From contig NZ_SGWV01000015.1 in NCBI RefSeq assembly GCF_004216565.1, positions 1 to 64,000 of the forward strand: DNA of 64,000 nucleotides, written 5' to 3'. Below are positions 60,806-64,000 of this stretch, one piece after another. The notes below the pieces were generated by a model. The model saw only the letters and a list, made by a program, of their open reading frames with translations. It searched no databases and was not told where the DNA came from. This stretch comes from Sphaerotilus mobilis. GTDB lineage: Bacteria; Pseudomonadota; Gammaproteobacteria; Burkholderiales; Burkholderiaceae_C. A program made the position numbers and the translations under genes. The first letter of the stretch is position 1. The number at the start of each line of letters is the position of its first letter.

Positions 60806-61633
60806 ATGGACTTCACCGCCACGAACGTCGACAACCCGCATCCGGACCTCGTCGAGATCCCTCTGGGGGGTGTGCCCGATGCCGCAGCCGATCAGTGGAC
60901 CGCGTTCAACGGCGACCGCGTGGTGCGCAATGTCCGGCAAGGCACGCTGACCGCGTTCCATCCGCCCGCAGGCGTCACCGCGCGCGGCGAGGCGGTCATC
61001 GTGGCGCCCGGCGGCGGCATGCTCGTGCTGGCCATGGCGCATGAGGGCTTCGATGTGGCCCGTCACCTCGCCAGCCTGGGCTATTCGGCCTATGTCCTGA
61101 AATACCGGGTCCAGCCCACACCGCCACAGGCCGACGGCTTCGCCCAGGCCTGCCTGGCCTTCTATCAGGACAAGATGTCGCGCGGCTTCGGCAAGGCGCA
61201 AGCCCATCTCGAGACCGCACCGGCCGTCGACGACCTGATCGAGGCGGTCGACTGGATCCGCCAGCACGAGGCACCGGCCACGGGCAAGGTCCACGTCGTC
61301 GGCTTCTCGGCCGGCGCCAAGGTCTGCATCGATGCACTCGACCGGTTCGGCTCGCGCCCGCCCCTGGCATCGGCCGGCCTGATCTATTTCAGCCTCGACG
61401 ACCCGCAACTGAACGGCTCGCACCTGCCGCCGCTGTTCACGGTGCTGGCCAACGACGACCCGCTGTTCGCACGCGGCGGATTTGGCCTGCTGCAGGTGTG
61501 GCGTGACGCCGACCGGCCACTCGAGTTCCACCTCTTCAAGTCGGGCGGGCATGGCTTCGGCAATCGCCAACAAGGCACGACCTCCGACCAATGGCTGACC
61601 TTGTACGAAGCCTGGCTCGATTCCGGCATCTGA
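60806..61633 (+). CDS. Cytoplasmic alpha/beta hydrolase, acetyl-esterase-like (275 aa)
   Basis: The hydrolase core has AVIVAPGGGMLVLAMAHEG (oxyanion), the nucleophile elbow VHVVGFSAGAKVCIDAL, an Asp in VLANDDPLF and a His in FKSGGHGFGNR. It resembles bacterial xylan- or acetyl-esterase-like enzymes. It has no signal peptide. An upstream in-frame ATG at 60722 would add 28 residues made of four TTPR repeats from a 12-bp DNA repeat, overlapping the TPR gene. I prefer the start at 60806, but the longer form is possible. Confidence 0.83.
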   Translation: MDFTATNVDNPHPDLVEIPLGGVPDAAADQWTAFNGDRVVRNVRQGTLTAFHPPAGVTARGEAVIVAPGGGMLVLAMAHEGFDVARHLASLGYSAYVLKYRVQPTPPQADGFAQACLAFYQDKMSRGFGKAQAHLETAPAVDDLIEAVDWIRQHEAPATGKVHVVGFSAGAKVCIDALDRFGSRPPLASAGLIYFSLDDPQLNGSHLPPLFTVLANDDPLFARGGFGLLQVWRDADRPLEFHLFKSGGHGFGNRQQGTTSDQWLTLYEAWLDSGI

Positions 61634-61647
61634 ACCCTGGACTCCCC

Positions 61648-62499
61648 GTGAACACGACCACCGCTTGCGGCATGAACGAACAAAACGACGGTCGCTCGAC
61701 CCTGCGCTACGTGAAGTCCGGCAAGGGCGACCAGACCCTGCTGCTGATCCACGGACTGGGTTGCTCGTCGATGGAATGGTCCGAGAATATCGAGCCCCTG
61801 TCGCGCCGGATGACGGTGATCGCGGTCGACCTGATCGGCTTTGGCAGCAGCGACAAGCCCACCGACTTCGACTACACCGCCCGCAGCCAGGCCCGCCGAC
61901 TGCTTGCCTTGATGGACACACTGGGCGTCGACGGCTTTCACGTCGCGGGCAACTCGTTCGGCGGCAAGGTCGCCATCGAGATGACCGACCTGGCCGCACA
62001 CCGGATCCGATCGCTCACGCTGGTCGACTCGGCCGGCGCCGGTCGCGAGGCGCCCAAGCCGATGCGCCTGAGCACCCTGCCGCTGTTGTGGCGCTTCACA
62101 CGCCAGCCGACCTACGACGAGTTCCGGCAAGGCTGGCAGGCCGCGTTCCACGACCCGAAGAAGCTCACCGAAGCCCGCGTGCAGCAGAAATTCTTCGACG
62201 CCCAACCGCCAAAGGCGCAGCGCAGCCACCGCCAGACGGTCGTCGCCATGATGAACGTCTGTGGTTTCCATCGGAACGATCTCGAAGCCCTGGAAAGGAT
62301 GACCCGGGCGATCCGCTGCCCGACCCTGATCGTCTGGGGTCGACAGGACCTGTTCCTGCCGGTGAGCCATGCCGAAATCTTCAAGGCGCGCATTCCGGGC
62401 GCCACGCTGGAGATATTCGAGGAATGCGGGCACGCGCCGCAGATCGAGCGAGCTGATCTTTTCAATCCACTGCTGGAAAAGTTCATTTTTGCCAGTTGA
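61648..62499 (+). CDS. Alpha/beta hydrolase of the meta-cleavage-product/epoxide type (283 aa)
   Basis: LLLIHGLGCSSMEWSENI carries the oxyanion HG motif, HVAGNSFGGKVAIEMTDL the nucleophile Ser, WGRQDLFLPVSHA the Asp and EECGHAPQIERADLF the His. The shape fits ring-cleavage-product or carboxylic-ester hydrolases. It is cytoplasmic. The GTG at 61648 is used; ATG at 61672 is an alternative. It is the last gene before the operator in front of the receptor gene. Confidence 0.85.
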   Translation: MNTTTACGMNEQNDGRSTLRYVKSGKGDQTLLLIHGLGCSSMEWSENIEPLSRRMTVIAVDLIGFGSSDKPTDFDYTARSQARRLLALMDTLGVDGFHVAGNSFGGKVAIEMTDLAAHRIRSLTLVDSAGAGREAPKPMRLSTLPLLWRFTRQPTYDEFRQGWQAAFHDPKKLTEARVQQKFFDAQPPKAQRSHRQTVVAMMNVCGFHRNDLEALERMTRAIRCPTLIVWGRQDLFLPVSHAEIFKARIPGATLEIFEECGHAPQIERADLFNPLLEKFIFAS

Positions 62500-62500
62500 G

Positions 62501-62521
62501 GAAACCGGTCACTGGTTTTCC
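62501..62521 (+). terminator. Possible weak terminator after the hydrolase gene
   Basis: A short hairpin can form between GAAACC and GGTTTTC (62503-62521) two bases after the stop codon, but there is no strong T-run. It may end the tonB-hydrolase transcript before the receptor promoter. Confidence 0.3.
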
Positions 62522-62606
62522 CGGGGTCGTGCAAAACGGCCACAACTGACCCGGAACCGCCCGGGATAACACCAATGCAAAGCCCGATCGGCTGTCCTAG
62601 CATGTT

Positions 62607-62624
62607 TGAATGTTATCGTTAACA
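62607..62624. promoter_or_regulatory. Operator-like palindrome before the TonB-dependent receptor
   Basis: TGAATGTTATCGTTAACA is the exact reverse complement of the 18-bp site at 56947-56964 before tonB. It lies 54 bp upstream of the receptor ATG. The shared TGTTA-N4-TAACA core suggests one LacI-type regulator controls the tonB operon and the receptor. Confidence 0.72.
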
Positions 62625-62677
62625 CATAGGTTGACGCGACATGCCCTGAATACCTTCCGACCCACATGGAGACAACA

Positions 62678-64000
<1,323 letters not shown>

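Overview
The window looks like the chromosome of a GC-rich (roughly two-thirds GC by eye) environmental betaproteobacterium, most likely a Burkholderiales member. This rests on dense CoA-dependent catabolism, TRAP transporters, many LysR regulators, a sigma-54/AcoR-type activator and an azoreductase-pirin pair. It is inferred from gene content only; no rRNA or tRNA gene was seen.

Region 1 (1-4.4 kb, possibly to 5.1 kb) is the tail of an integron cassette array. Three intact attC sites follow one another, separated by single small plus-strand genes (two unknown proteins and a lipoprotein). A fourth attC is cut after its first core site by an IS110/IS1111-type insertion sequence. Beyond it lies an AT-richer gene resembling BglII-type restriction endonucleases, then a degenerate attC-like stretch and a DUF4336 gene. 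No integrase is in the window; it would lie to the left.

Region 2 (5.2-20.5 kb) holds many short, mostly single-domain genes: GFA, DUF4287, VOC, a VOC-GNAT fusion, DUF2834, SRPBCC, DUF4256, ICMT-like, DUF2157-like, SDR, tautomerase, DHFR-like, cupin, a possible PD-(D/E)XK protein and DUF1653. It also has two LysR regulators divergent from a tautomerase and from azoR-pirin, and a phosphoethanolamine-transferase-like enzyme.

Region 3 (20.5-26.2 kb) is bounded by a 36-bp imperfect direct repeat. It contains a broken LacI regulator fused to a broken anmK, a Gfo/Idh/MocA oxidoreductase, a phytanoyl-CoA-dioxygenase-family enzyme and an intact LacI regulator. It reads as a partly decayed sugar or amino-sugar island.

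Region 4 (26.2-53.8 kb) is catabolic. A minus-strand beta-oxidation operon (acyl-CoA dehydrogenase, CoA-transferase, hydratase/dehydrogenase, thiolase) faces a LysR gene. Next is a flavin-monooxygenase unit: a luciferase-like monooxygenase, a flavin reductase, a dedicated ribBA and an aldehyde dehydrogenase. These are placed around an AcoR-type activator, with a matching palindrome and -24/-12 promoter in front of each arm. A minus-strand operon with a TRAP transporter, two NAD(P)-dependent enzymes, a cupin and small monooxygenase/VOC proteins follows. It is divergent from a MaoC-like hydratase, a second CoA-transferase and an SDR, with IclR and AraC regulators after them.

Region 5 (53.9-64 kb, plus strand) combines a tannase-family lipoprotein, an orphan TRAP binding protein, tonB-exbB-exbD-exbD, a TPR protein, two cytoplasmic alpha/beta hydrolases and a TonB-dependent receptor that runs off the window. 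The same 18-bp operator-like sequence precedes tonB and the receptor. The most economical reading is an ester capture, import and hydrolysis locus next to CoA-linked degradation pathways.
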